This document shows positions 30,163-45,100 of a stretch of 64,000 bases of DNA, piece after piece. This DNA is from Halobacillus sp. Marseille-P3879 (GTDB lineage: Bacteria; Bacillota; Bacilli; Bacillales; Halobacillaceae), in contig NZ_OESS01000001.1 of the NCBI RefSeq assembly GCF_900240285.1, positions 186,001 through 250,000 on the forward strand. Direction: 5' to 3'. The notes under the pieces were generated by a model. The model ran no database searches. It was not told the origin of the DNA and was given only the letters and a program-made list of their open reading frames with translations. The position numbers were made by a program, and so were the translations under genes. Every line of letters starts with the position of its first letter. The stretch's first letter is position 1.

Positions 30163-33100
30163 AAGCAAAAAAAGGAGCCGGGCATCCGCTCCTTTTTTGC
30201 TTTTATGTTCTATAATTATCTTTATAAGTAAAATTCTTACATCTACTAAAGGAGGCCCCCATGGAAGTATTTATCATTAGCCTATTTACGTACCTTTTGA
30301 TTTATCTGATAGTCTATCGTTTGATCCAATTATTTAACATGGCTTATAAAAAAGAAGAGATTAGCGCTAGTAAATTCAAGGTCTTTGTGTTGGCTTCCAT
30401 CACAACAGGCTTTCTCATTGCAACCAGCCTTCCACTACTTTACCAATCAATTTGGAATGGACTCACGGGGTAAAAATATAACCAGTGTATCCCTTCGCAA
30501 AACATAACTCTTTTTTCGCTTGTTTAAGGGAGCGATAATGTAAGCAAACCCTGACATAAATCCACCCATCGCGAGACCAATAACCACCGCCCAGCGGGGT
30601 TCGGCGCCTGGCAGAAGTATACTCATTATCCAGGCTGTAAATGCAAATACAATCGATGTGACCAGTCCACATTAGCATCTTTTCTTCACGCCCCATCTCC
30701 TGCCGCACTCAGGTTACTGACGTCTATTCCTTCTGGCTGAGGTTAAAAAACCTGTCCGGAATGTAAAAGCCAGCCTTACAGGTGTAGTAAGGCTGGTTTT
30801 TACGTCGTTTCCCCTTCCACAAGACGTACATCAAGCACCGTATTTCTCGGTATCTCTTTTCCTTCCTGCTCTATTTGATCAATCAGCGACGAGCATAAAT
30901 TTTTTCCGATGGCATCGATCGGCTGTTTGATGGTTGTCAGCCGGGGGTGCTGCAGCATCCGTGTAAAGCTGTGGTTGTCGTAGCCGATAATTTTAAGCTG
31001 CTCTGGCACGTTGATGCCATGCTCTTTGGCATAGGTGTAGAGCGCATAGGCCATAATGTCGTTGCTGCAGAAGACTCCATCATATTCTGTCAGCATGGCT
31101 GAAATTTTTTCTTCGATGAAGGCCCAATTATCCTGAAAGGTGGCTTTAACGTGGGCGCCTTCCATGTAATCCCATGACACCCCTTGCTTCATGCAGGTCA
31201 GCTGCGAGGCGTCATTTCTGCGGTTTGCGAGCAGCTCGTATTGTAACGGACCAGAAATGTGAAGGATTTTTTTGCAGCCTTTATCAATGAGATGTTGGGT
31301 AGCCAGCTCTCCGCCTCTGTAGTTATCTCCAGCTACGTAAGGAATCTCAGGAGAGAGAATACGGTCGAAGGAAACGATCGGCATGCCGACATTTCGATAG
31401 GCCTCCACCTCGAGTGTATGACTGCACATAATAATGCCGTCCACACGATTCTGGCGCAGCATGCTGATATAGTTAAGTTCTTTTTCCTTATCCTGAAGGG
31501 AGCTGCAGAGAAGCAGCTTATAATTTTTTTCACTCGCATAGGTTTCGATCCAGTGGATTAATTCTGAGAAAAGCGGGTGACTGAGATCGGGAACAATAAC
31601 CCCGATCACATGAGACTGGCTCTTCAGCAGGGCCCGTGCGATTTGGTTTGGCTGGTAGTCGAGCTGCTTCATCGCGTCTTCTACTTTCAAACGGGTTTCC
31701 TTCCCTATATATCCTCTGTTGTTTAGTACTCTGGAAACGGTGGTTACGGACACTCCTGACAATTTAGCTACATCTTTAATACTGACCATCTTTTTTCTCT
31801 CCTATCTAATAAATCCCGTACAGCTTGTGCTTTTTTATTATAACAGACTTATTCACGCAAATATATGTTAATCGTTTTCATAAAGATAAGATCAATATAT
31901 GGGTTGATTACTTATAGATTACATCCGCAATTATATGAAAACGATTGACATAAAAATAACACAAGATATAATGAGTTTATAAAAGCGATTACATCATCCG
32001 GAGATGGACCGCGCCAATCATTTAAATATCGGTGTAGGAAGATTTACTATTTGAGAGGGGTATTACATGAGTAAGAAGAGAATTCTTAGTTCATTATTTG
32101 CCGGTAGTTTGTTGTTAGCAGGATGTTCCTTTTCCTCGGGAAGTTCAGGTTCTTCTGATGAAGATCAAATTACGATTGAGGTTTTTCAGGGAAAAGTAGA
32201 ATTTAACGACCAGTTTGAGGAATTGGCGGAAGTTTATGAAGAAGAGAATCCAGGGGTGGATATTAAAATTACGAGCGTCGGCGGTGGGTCCGATTACGCG
32301 GCTTCCCTGAAGTCTAAGTTCTCTTCAGGGGACGAGCCTGAAATCTTCAGCATTGCCGGCCCTACAGAGGCAGAGCAGTATGAAGATTATTTAGCGGACA
32401 TGTCGGATACCGAAGCAGCAGATCTTGCGATTGAAGGCAGTCTGGATGGGGTAACAGTAGACGGTAAAGTCCAGGGGCTCCCTTTTAACCAGGAAGGATA
32501 CGGTCTAATCTATAACAAAGAAGTGTTCAGTGAAGCAGGAATTGACGCTGAAGAGATTACAACTTATGAAGATTTAGAAAGTGCTGTCGAAGAGCTGGAT
32601 GCCCAGAAGAACGATCTTGGCATCGAGGAAGTCTTTGCCTTCCCTGCGAAAGAGCAGTGGGTACCGGGTAATCATCTGTCGAATGCCTTCTTAGCTCCAG
32701 AGTTTGATCAAAACGTGTTAGACGCCTTTAACGCGGATACGGTCAGCTTTGAAAAAGGAGAAGAGCTGAAGCGGATGGTAGATTTGCAGAATGAATATTC
32801 CATTCAGCCTACGTTGAGTTTAGATTACTCTCAGCAGGTGGAAGAGTACTTTTCTCTAGGGGAAGCAGCCATCATTCAGCAGGGCAACTGGATTTACCCT
32901 TCTGTTGAACAAATGGATCCTGAATTTGCCGAGAACAATATGGGGATCCTTCCGATTCCGGTTGAAGGCCATGAAGGCAAGCTTCCTGTCGGGATACCGA
33001 ACTACTGGGGAGTTAACAGCAATAGTGAGGATGAAGTCGTTCAGGCTTCGAAGGATTTCATCGACTGGATCTATACATCTGAGGAAGGAAAAGACGCTGT

Positions 33101-36100
33101 AATTAACGACTTTAACTTCATACCAGCCTATGAAGGCTTTGATACGGCTGAAATCTCAGATCCTGTCTCTAAAGAAATCTATGAATACTCGCAGAATGAA
33201 GATACGATTGGATGGGTGTTCCTAGGCTACCCGGGCAGCTGGGGCGACGATCTGGGAGCGAACATTCAGCAGTATTTAAGTGACGATATGACGTGGGAGG
33301 AAGTAGAAGAAGATTCCATTGCAGATTGGGAGAAAGCAAGACAATAGCGAGAAAGAGACCTGTTCCCTGGCTGGGGAGCAGGTCTCTTTTATAGGTTTGT
33401 TTGTTAAAATTATACAGCAGTCATTTGTAAATGGAAGTTCTATGTTAAGATGAGAAAGAGCTTAATGAGAAAAGGTCGGAGTTAAAGTGGATATTGGACT
33501 GTTTATCATAATTATTATAGCTGCATCAGTACTTCAGACGAGCACAGGGTTTGGCTTCTCCATTTTGGCCACGCCTTTTTTATTGCTGTTGTTTGAACCG
33601 AGAGAAGCCATTCAAATCAATTTGATCTTATCACTGCTGATTTCTGTAGTGTTCATCCGCAAAATTTATCAGGACGTCGATTTCGGTATCGTCAAACGCT
33701 TCACGATCGGAAGCATTGCTGGCCTGCCGCTAGGAATTGCCGTGTTTTTATGGGCGGATATTGCCAGGCTCAAGCTTGGGGTCAGTTTCATTATTTTACT
33801 GCTGACGGTGCTTCTGATTTTAAAGTTCCGTATGGCACAGAAGAAAAGTCGTGACATTGGAGTCGGCGGGCTCTCCGGCCTGTTAACGACGAGCATCGGT
33901 ATGCCGGGACCGCCGCTTCTGCTTTACTTTTCTGGAACGGACACGATGAAAGAAAAGCTGCGGGCGACGACGCTTGCTTTCTATCTGTTTATCTATTTAG
34001 TAAGCCTGGTAATTCAAGTGACGTTCGCAGGGACGAACGCGACCGTTTGGATATGGAGCGGTGTGGGCCTGCCGCTTGTAGGTGCCGGTATGTATGCCGG
34101 CCAGCTGTTATTTCGATTAATCAATCCGCTGCTTTTTCGAGTTTTTACCTACTGCATCTTACTGTTTACAGGAATCTATTTGCTGGCGGAGAACCTTTAG
34201 AGAGGGGAAAACGATGATAAAAGGAAAAAAGATTTATATCCGACCATTTGAAGAAGAGGATGCACCGGCTTTATTACACTTGCAAAGCAAAAACCGTTCG
34301 TTTTTTGAGCGGTTTTCGATGGAGCGGAAGGATCACTATTATACGGTCGAAACCCAAAGAGAAAAAATTAAGCAGTTTATTGAGGAAGCCAAGCAGGACC
34401 GGCAGTACAACTTTGGCATCTATACATACGAGCACGATGCACTTATTGGAACAATCAATCTTTTTCAAGTTCAGCGCGGTCCGCTGCAGAGCGCCTTTAT
34501 CGGCTATTTCCTCGATCAAGCCCATAACGGAAGAGGGTTTATGACGGAAGCGGTCAAACTGGTGGTGAAGTATGGATTTGAATTCCTGCAGCTGCACCGG
34601 ATTGAAGCGGGTGTGATGCCGCATAACATTGGTTCCATGCGCGTTCTTGAGAAAGCCGGTTTTCATAAAGAAGGGATTGCGAAGCAGAACGTAAAGATTA
34701 ATGGGAAATGGGAAGATCATCAAGTGCTTGCGCGAATCAACCCTGCGGATTTAATAAATACCTGAATATCCTTGTTTTTATCAAGTAGCCCCCTTATGAT
34801 GGGGGAAAGTTACTTTTGTTCGCTAATGTATAAAAGCATGTAAGGGGGAGATTAGCGTGAACGCAAAAGCAATGACATTGGCCTTAACAACTATCCTTAT
34901 TTGGGGTTCGACTTTTGCAGCGATTCGAGCCAGCCTCCACGGTGGGTACACGGCAGGACACCTTGTGCTCGTCCGTTACCTGGTTGCTTCAGCAGTGTTT
35001 TTGTTGCTTGCCTTGTGGCCTGGCATTCGTTTTCGGATCCCTCGTAAAGAGGATCTGCTGAAGATTTGTCTGCTCGGCTGGACGGGAATCAGCTTATACC
35101 ATATTGGAGTGACCTTCGGAGAAAAAACGGTTTCAGCAGGTACGGCCGGTATGCTGATCGGTTCTGCTCCTATATTTACGGCATTAATTGCTGTTTTGTT
35201 TCTGCGCGAGCGGCTAGGACTCCCGGGGTGGCTCGGCTTGAGTGTGGGGTTTATAGGGATCATTTTGATTACCGTTGGCTCTTCAGGGGAAGCTTTTGCG
35301 ATCTCAGAAGGAGCCCTGCTCGTTTTAATGGCGGCTGTAGCTACATCGGTTTTTTTCGTGTTTCAAAAACCATTGTTTGCCCGCTACCGCCCCCTTGAGC
35401 TCACTGCCTACTTTACCTGGGTCGGTACGCTTCCCTTCCTGTTCTTCTCACCGGGCGTATGGGACTCGGTAGCTGGTGCGACACTTGAAGCAAACCTGTC
35501 AGCTTTATACGTCGGAATCTTTCCAGCAGGAGTGGCATATGTGACGTGGGCCACGGCGCTCTCTCTAGGGAATGCAAGCAGCGTATCAAGCACGATGTAC
35601 TTAGAACCTGTAGTTGCAATCTTCGTCGCCTGGATGTGGCTGCAGGAATGGCCGAGCACGCTTTCCCTAATTGGTGGAGGAGTCGCCATTCTTGGGGTCG
35701 TCGTCGTTAATGGATTTGGCAGAAAGAAGGAAATGCCTTTAAGAAAGACGGCTTAACGGAGGAAAAGAGTTCAGGAGTCCTGAACTCTTTTTTAAATGAC
35801 TTCTGTAATAAATTGAAAGAAAAAAAACACGCTGTAACCTAACAAGGCCATCCCGCTTAGAAACAATACGCCCTGCCGTCGTTTTCTAGTTAACCACCGT
35901 TCTCCTGCGTGCAATAAAACAGCCAGCAGTGCAAACCAGACGAGAGCTCCCCCGATCACAGCCAAAGGATAGCTAAGGTTGAGACCATGTGACGAATCCA
36001 TAATCGGGGTTAACAACCCCATCCACCATAGGACCGTGAACGGGTTGAACGTCGTAATCGCAGCACCCGTCCAGAATGCTTTTAAGAAATGTTTCTTTGG

Positions 36101-39100
36101 AAGGTTTTGTGACTGTCCATTTACTGTTGCGGTTACGCCTTGTACGGTTTTCATTTCTTTAAAAATACCCAAGGATACATAAAAGAGGATAAGCCCTCCA
36201 AACAACCAGAGCATGGTAATGACGAGCGAGTTTTCGTTGATTAAAGGCATCAGCCATAACAAAACAGCCGCCAGTACTACCGCGTCGCCAAACACAGCCC
36301 CCGCCCCTACGGTCAATGACGAGACAAATCCATACTTTGTTCCGTGTTTAATCTCTTCCCCATTGCTTGGACAGGTCGGAGAGGAGGCAAAGCCTATAAG
36401 GAATCCACTTATGAGTAGTTGAAACATTCGTGTCCCTCCTTAATTCTACATTTCGAAAATATTCGAATTGTTAACTAAAAAATTATTTTCCCTCCTTAAT
36501 TTGTTTAAAAAAATCGATCAGCCCTTCTACCGAGCTTGGTTCTACCCAGCATTCAATGTTCTTTCCTTTGCGCTCCATTCGAATAAGCTTAGCATGGCGG
36601 AGTTCCTTTAGGTGGTGAGAAACCGTCGAAGGTACGATGCCCAGCCCTTCTCCTAATTCTCCTACCGTCATTCGCATCTCTTTCTCTGTGCTCAATTCTC
36701 CTGGATAGCAATTTTTCGCCAGATAAAGAAAAATATTTAACCGGTGAGGATTGGATAAAGCCTTAAATCTTTCACTATACGCGTCCAAGTTAACATCATT
36801 ATAGTTCGACATATTTCGAATTATAAATAAAAATGCTGTAGAAGTCAACTTATTGTTTCACGTGAAACAATAACATAAAGTTTTATTTTCTTATAGGCAC
36901 GTTATACACTAGAGGAAGCAGCCAGGACGGGAGGGAACGTATTGTCAAAGAGATTAATTATTTTATTCATAATTGTTTTTACAATAGGGTGTGTGATCGA
37001 TTATATCCGATTTGAGAGTGTAAGCTGGGTGATGAACCTGATTCAGGCTTTCTTTTTCACGCTTGTTTACAGCATAATGCTAAGGTTATTCGGCATCACT
37101 AGACACAAGCCTAAGGACTGACAGGCCAACACTATAATAATAAGGAGTTGAAGATGGTGTCAGAGAATCATTGGGACGACCGATTTGATGCATCTGGATT
37201 TTTATATGGGAAGAAGGTTAATGAGTTTGTCCACGAGCATGCCGGACGACTCCCGGCTCAAGCAAGGATCGCTTGCTTTGCAGAAGGGGAAGGACGGAAT
37301 GCAGTGTACCTGGCTGGTCTTGGCCATGAGGTGACTGCGTATGACCAATCGCAGGTCGGTCTTGATAAAATGGGAAAACTTGCGCGTGAACAGGGGGTTC
37401 AGGTAACGCCTGTAAAGCAGGATTTAACGAAGCATCGTGTCAGCGAATCTAGTAATGATGCAGCAGTGATGGTATTTGGCCATGTACCAAAAAAGGACCA
37501 GCCCTTTTTAATGGAAAATATCCTCGGGTCTGTGAAAACGAGCGGACTGGTCATCGTAGAGGTTTATTCAGAGGAGCAGCTGGATTATCGAACGGGCGGA
37601 CCTCCATCAGAAGAATTATTGTATACCCCGACTGATATGCTCCACTGGCTAAAGGGATGGAAGATACTCCATTTCTATTATGGGGAAGCCGTCCGTCATG
37701 AGGGAGAGAAGCATACCGGTCTTGGGCATGTCATTCAAGTGTTGGCGCGGAAACCTTGAGGTTTACCATCAAACAGGCTGTCGGGTTCGGGAATGAATTT
37801 CATTATTACACAAGGAATGGGGAACGAGATGCAGCGTATGTGGAAAAAGGAGGAGGAAGAAAGGCACCATTTTACATCTTCTCTTCAAACCGTGAGAAAC
37901 TTGGCACAGTCCAGAACGTCTCACGGCTGGCAATTCAATTGAATGTACAACAAGCGGACGGCAGAAAGTCTGCTGTTATAAAAGGCGATCAATTCGGAAA
38001 TCAGATGGAAGTAGTTGGGGCTGAGGGACAGCTCATTGGTCGGTTTAATAAAAAAAGGCTGCCTGAGCAAATCAACGAGTGGACAGCCTCTGGTGATCAA
38101 TATGAAGTTGATGTCGTACGTTCGGAGCTTCCAAACGAAGTCATGCTTGTTCCTCCAGTGATTTTTCATGTTCTGTTCTTTGGGGATACACAGGTTCCAA
38201 AGGCTTAACCGGTGCTTACTTCTTCTGTTGTCTGTACAGGTCCAACGACTTATACCCTTGTGATAACACTTCAATCATTTGCTGCTGCCGTTTTTCACGG
38301 GTCTTTTCCTGCTTGGCTGAAAAAATCTGGCGTGCCCAGTCTTTCTGATATCCAGGAGTAAGGTTCTCATAGAAAGTTAATTCCTCAGGGTGTTGAAGTA
38401 GCAGTTCTTTGACATCCTTTACCCGTTCTTCATAATCAGCGACACATTGACTGGCTGCGGTTGACTTGGCTGCTGCTTTCTTTTTTTGCCGCTTGAGTCC
38501 GACCACGGTGAATGTATCGTCCATACTTACCATCCGCGAAAATTTCACATCACTTCCCTTTAAATAGCCGCCTTCCTCAACTTGTAAGGCTGGAAAAATA
38601 TCATCCCTATGAATGTAAGTGTCATAACGTTTATTTCCCTTTTTCGGATAGGCGAAAAAGAGATAGCCGTTCTCTAAGAGGAGGTTGTTCTGAATGATAT
38701 GATCGGCATGGTTGTGCATTTCTTCCGTCGTTTCGGTAAAAATAAAAATAGCATCATGCTCGTCGGACAGGGTATGTCCGTAGGTTGAAAAAACATTGTA
38801 ATCATTCGGTTCGTTAAGCACAACTACGTTCGAATAGCGGTTAAGCTTTAATTTATCGATAATTGTCATGGAAAGACTCCTTTATACAGGTGAGATAGTA
38901 AAATTATAACAGATTTTAAGAGGCCGACCGATTAGGCAGCGCTCGATAATATAATTTTTCACTGACATTGTCTTACAGTTTTCGCCAAATTACGCTATAA
39001 TGAATAGATGAGAAAACAAGACCTTGGGGGTACATAATACGAATGAATAGAAGAGAAAGAAAGAAAAGACAGAGGAAAAAAGGTCGCTGGTGGAAGGTTC

Positions 39101-42100
39101 TCCTTTTTGTAATGGCCTTGTTTATTGTTGGAGGCAGTGCAGTCGTATATTCGATTTATCAAAATGTAAAGAGCACAGTCGATCAGGATGTACATGAATC
39201 TGTAGACTCAATCGACAATGAGGTAACGAAGAAAAAGGTAGAAGATCAGGAACCGCTGAACATCCTATTGCTCGGAGTGGATGAACGTGAGAACGATCGT
39301 GGACGTGCGGATACCATGATCGTGATGACCCTTGATCCCGATAATGAGAAAATGCAGATGGTGAGCATCCCAAGAGATACACGTACGGACATTATTGGGC
39401 ATGGCACAGTAGATAAGATTAATCACTCCTATGCGTTTGGCGGCAGTGATATGGCGGTAGATACGGTAGAGAATTTCCTGGATATTGAGATTGACTATTA
39501 CTCCCGTGTAAACATGGAAGGCTTGCAGCAGCTCGTGAATGCGGTAGATGGCGTAACGATTGACAACGAGTTTGCATTTACCAACGGAAGCTACTCGTTC
39601 CCTGAAGGCGAGCAGCATTTGGACGGCCGTGAAGCCCTTGCTTACGTGAGAATGCGTAAGGACGATCCTCAGGGAGATGCCGGACGTAATGAAAGGCAGC
39701 GTCAAGTGATTGAAGGCGTGATCAGAGAAGGAGCCAGTTTCAGCGGCGTAAATAAGTTCAATGATATCCTTGAGGTACTGGGTGATAATGTCAGCACTAA
39801 CATGACTTTCTCTGATATGAGAAAGCTTGCAACTGATTACCGGGCGGCACGTAAAAATGTAGACACATATCAGGTCGAAGGCGATGGCACGTACATTGGA
39901 GAAGTATGGTACTTGCTCGTTCCGGACAGAGAAGTGCAGAAGGTCCACCAAATGATTAATGATTATGCAGAAACATCTTAAGCTAAAGCCGGTTCTTTAA
40001 TAGGAGCCGGCCTTTTTCCGTTGATGGGAGTGAATTGTCATTTTTAATAAATATGGTAGTATTTTACTTATCGGTGAATTAAAAGAGGCAAAGGACCATC
40101 CTCACATTTTCAGGCATCGTTTTACCTGTTGGTGGAGCATCTGTTCTTTTTATTAGAAAACAAAAATACATATTAGAGATGATTATCATCTATTCCAATG
40201 TTCAATTGTCTGATTAATTCCAATGACATAATCGGGCTGAGGGAGGTACATATGAATAGAAAAATTATAATGGTTATGGCAGTCCTTGTTTTGTCCATAA
40301 CAGGATGCGTAAAAGGTGATTTTGCCGTGAAAATTAATAAAGATGGAAGCGGCGTTAATACAATTACGGTTGGTGTAGAGGAATCCACTTTAGGGCAGTT
40401 CGGCGGAGGCGACGGACTGCTGGAAGACACTAGTGCCGATCTTGAAACTCAAGGATACACCGTGGAGTCCCTTGATGAAGAAGGGTACATCGGAGTGAGA
40501 GCAACGAAGGAATTCGAAGATGCCGGGGAAATGGACTTTATTCCGGAAACCGATGCTTTAGACCAGGAAGCGGTTGATACATCAGCGGCCGAGGATGATA
40601 TTGATCTGAATGTTGAGGAAGGCTTCTTTACAGATACTTATCACCTGGAGGGTACAGTTGACCTTAGCGGAACCTTTGATCTGGGCGGGGTTGAGGAGAT
40701 GATTGCCAGCCAGATGGACCTTACGTTTACGCTTGGCCTCCCGATCAAAGCAGCCGATCATAATGCTGACGAGGAAGACGGGCGTATGCTGACGTGGGCT
40801 ATAAATCCAACGGGCAGCAATGATATTATGGTTGAAGCGAATGTACCTAATGTGAGGAATATTATAATTGTGGGGGCATTGGCCCTTCTCCTCATTGGAG
40901 CTGGAGTTTTTCTGTTCCTGCGTAAGAAAAAGAGTTAAGAGGGAGCCTGTGTCTGCGGACATGGGTTTTTAATTTTATTGACAAATCGTAGGATCCTGGC
41001 GTATAAATAAAGCATACCATTCTGCAAATATGGTATCGATAAGGAGATAGTTTTATGAGTGTGGCTGTTCTTAACTAATACGTAATCGTATAATCCTTGC
41101 TCGTTCAAAAAACACCTGATCGCCAGGTGCTCTTTGTGTTGAACGAAAGCAGGGGTAGTTAAGAACAGGCATACCCGGAGATCAAAGGGAGAACTATGAC
41201 GCGCCTGTCGTAGTTCTTTTTTTTATCTTTAAACTGCAGAATGGTTGGAAGATCAGCCACAGCAGGGAGGAGTGTATCCGCCTGCTGTGGCTTTTTTGTA
41301 TGTAAAATTCATAAAATGAAGGAGATTTTCCCATTGAATAAACAAGCAATTCATAAATTAGGGTTTGATCAGATCGTGAAAGAGATCAGCTTTTATGCGT
41401 TAACGAATAAAGGAAAACAAACGATTCAGGCATTGGAACCTATCACAGAGCGGCGGCAGATTGAACGGTCTTTTCAGGAGATTAAAGAAGCGGTCGAAGT
41501 CTTGAAGTTAAATGCAAGTGTACCGATTTATTCGCTTGATTCCGTCACTCGATCTTTAGAGGAAGGTGAAAAAGGAAGGTATATCCGCGTAGGAGCCCTC
41601 AGCCGAATGATTGAATTCCTCGATCACTGCCGTAAGCTGAAAAGGTTTATGGATGATAAAGGATATGCGGCACCGACGATCTCTGTTTACGTCGATTCCC
41701 TGGAGGATCTATCAGACCTTGAGGAAGAACTGCGCCGCTGTTTAAAGAATGGTCAGATTGATGACTTTGCATCCAAAGCGCTGCTTAAGCTTCGCAGAGA
41801 TCTGCAGCAGGAGCAGACGAAGTTGAGAAACCGGGCGCAGGAGCTTTTAAAAAAACGTACTTCGGTCTTGCAGGAGCAGATGATTGTTGAGAAAAATGGA
41901 AGGCTCACCTTACCGGTTAAAAGAGAGAACCGGCAGAAGGTGAAAGGGGCCGTGATAGACCAGTCTTCCTCAGGAACGACCCTTTTTGTCGAGCCTGAGG
42001 AGCTTGGGGAGCGGCAGGCGGCCATCGAGCAGTTGAAGCTGTCAGAGCAGCACGAAGTCGAGCAGATTATGTACTATTTAACCGGACTTGTCCTTGAGCA

Positions 42101-45100
42101 TAAGCCGGCGATCCAAATCGCGATTGACGTTATGCATCAGTATGATGTGATTTTTGCCAAAGGGAAATATGCCATGGAGATCAATGCCCATCCCCCTCAG
42201 CTGAATGAAGAAAATGTCATATCGCTGATCGATGCACGGCATCCGCAGCTAGGGCGAGAAGCGGTACCTTTAACGATTACCATGACGGAAGAGGATCAGG
42301 CTTTAATGATTACAGGACCGAATACCGGCGGAAAAACGGTTACGCTGAAAACGACAGGACTGCTGACCATGATGGCACAGGCCGGTTTATGGATTCCGGC
42401 AAGTCCCGAATCCAACGTAATGATCTATGACGATATCTTTTGTGATATTGGCGACGGGCAGAGTATCGAAGCCAACTTAAGTACGTTCAGCTCCAGGCTC
42501 GTCAATATTATTGACATACTCCGAAAAGCGGGGCCAAACACACTTGCTTTAATCGATGAGATTGGGTCAGGAACAGAGCCAAATGAAGGAATGGGTCTGG
42601 CGCAGGCGGTTTTAGAGCAGCTTGTCGAGAAAAAAGCGAAGCTGATGGTCACGACACACTTTACAGAAATGAAAGAGCTGGCCAATCAGCGGGATGATTT
42701 TATTAATGGTTCAATGTCATTTGATCTAAACACACTGCAGCCAACATATCGGCTTGTAATTGGCGAAGCAGGAGAAAGTCAGGCCTTTCAAATCGCATTA
42801 AAGCTAGGTCTGCACCCCTCGATTATTGAGCGGGCCCATGAAGTTTCCTATCATGAGAAGCAGAAATATGAAGCGGACGAAGCGGTTGTAAACAGCCTTG
42901 AAATGAAGCAGCAGGTCATCGTGAACCATAGTGGGAAAAAGAAGGTCAAAGCCAAAAGAGAAAAGACTGCCGCCTATTTCAACATGGGGGATAACGTGAA
43001 GGTAAAAGCTACAGGAGAAACCGCGATTGTTTATAAAGGTCCGGATGAGAATGGCGATTATATCGTTCAGCAAAAAGGAGAAAAGCTGAGAATCAACCAT
43101 AAGCGTTTACAGCTCTATATCCGGGCAGAGGAGCTGTACCCGGCAGATTACGATTTTGATATTATTTTCAAATCGAAAGAGCACCGCAAAATAACAAAGC
43201 AGCTTGATCGCAAGCATGTGGAAGGATTGACAATTGAAGAAGAGGACCATTTTAATTAGCCAGCAGCCAGCCAACGATGAAAAGAAGCAGAAAGAGACCG
43301 ACGCCAAGAAGAGAATAACCATACCCTTTCCATTCGGCGACTTCTTCTCCTTTCCAGCGTTTAAAGTCAGGGTAAAGGAGACCGATCCCCCAAAGGGCGA
43401 GCGTGCCGATCATCATAAAGAAGGCTGTTAAAATTTCCAACTCATTCACATCCTTTCTAAATGAATAGCCGAATATGGAAGGGGGAAAACCGGTTTTGAT
43501 AAAAATAATGAACCTCCTGATATCAATGTTTATAAAAAATTCTGATTTTTACTGTTGACTTTCTTATCTGGCTTGTGTATATTATTTACAATTATAGAAC
43601 ATTTTCACGACAACAAAAGATGCAGCTTTAACGGTCGGCAGTTAGTGCAACCACACGTTACCAACGCACTCGTCCCTTATAAATAAGGGATGGGTGCGTT
43701 TTCTAATGGTAAAAAGGACGAGCTGGCGATTTGGTCAAGGTCAGGTTTGAAGTACGTTCAGTATTGGAAAAGACATTGCTATTTTTCCAGAATCAGCATA
43801 CAATAGAATTATAGATCAGGTCATCAGATGACTATACTTCTAAAACGCTGGAGGTTTTTCGCATGCTGCTTCTCATCGCTTTTAGTGCCATTATTACTCC
43901 GTTTATATTTCTTGTATTGTTAAGGATGCCTGCTAAAAAAGGCATGCTCTTTAGCGCTCTCATTGTACTCGGTTTAGCTTATTCTGTGTGGGGCGTTGAA
44001 GGCCGCGTAATTGCCGCTTCCGTCCTGGAAGGTACTCATAAAACGTTAACGATACTGCTTATCTTGTTTGGTGCCATCGTGCTTCTGAATACTCTCCGCC
44101 GGACGGGGGCGGTCGATCGTATTAATCAGGGATTCCGCAGCATTACTACAGATATGCGGGTTCAAGTAGTGATTGTGGCATTTTTGTTTGGTTCATTAAT
44201 TGAAGGGGCCTCCGGGTTTGGTACTCCTGCGGCGGTCACGGGGCCTCTATTGGTCGCACTGGGCTTTACCCCAATGGCTGCTGCTGCTCTGGCGTTAATC
44301 GCTGACAGTTCTGCGGTTTCCTATGGGGCAGTAGGTACTCCGATTCAAGTTGGTTTGAGCAATGTTCCTGATGCGGGGTTGTCATTGTATAAGGAGATTG
44401 GTACACAAGTAGCGTTTATTGATCTATTTACAGGGTCATTTATTCCGTTTGTTCTTGTGCTTGTACTCACTTTGTTTTTTGGCAGACGAAAAGGCTTTAA
44501 GGATGCTTTCGAGCTGTTTCCATGGGCGTTTGTTGTTGGAATAACCTATACGGGGTCAGCCTGGATATATGCTGCGTTATTTGGTCACGAGTTTGTAGCT
44601 ATTTTAGCTTCATTGACAGCATTAACAGCTGCGACTGTAACAGCGAGTAAAGGATTCTTGCTTCCAAAGAACAGCTGGAAGGATGCCTTAGCGGATGATG
44701 CCCGGGAAGTGAACGAAGTGTCTTCCATGTCTTTGTTAACAGCCTGGTCTCCTTATTTGATCGTCGTAGGTTTATTGCTAGTGACACGGATTATTCCTGC
44801 TGTGAAAACAGCCGCTATGACTTGGGTGGATCTAACTTGGAGCAATATTTTAGGAGTCGATGGAATTACGTCTAATTGGGCAGTGCTTTATTCTCCAGGA
44901 ACGGTGCTTGTCGCTGCCGCTTTGCTTGCTATCGTGTTACAGCGTGCGAGCTTCCGTCATTTTACAGCCGCATCGAAAGAATCCGTACTCACGATGAAGG
45001 AGGCAGCACTGGCGCTCACAGCTACGCTTGCTCTTGTTCAAGTTTTCACAAATTCAGGCATTAACACCCACGATCTCGTCAGTATGCCTGAATTCATTGC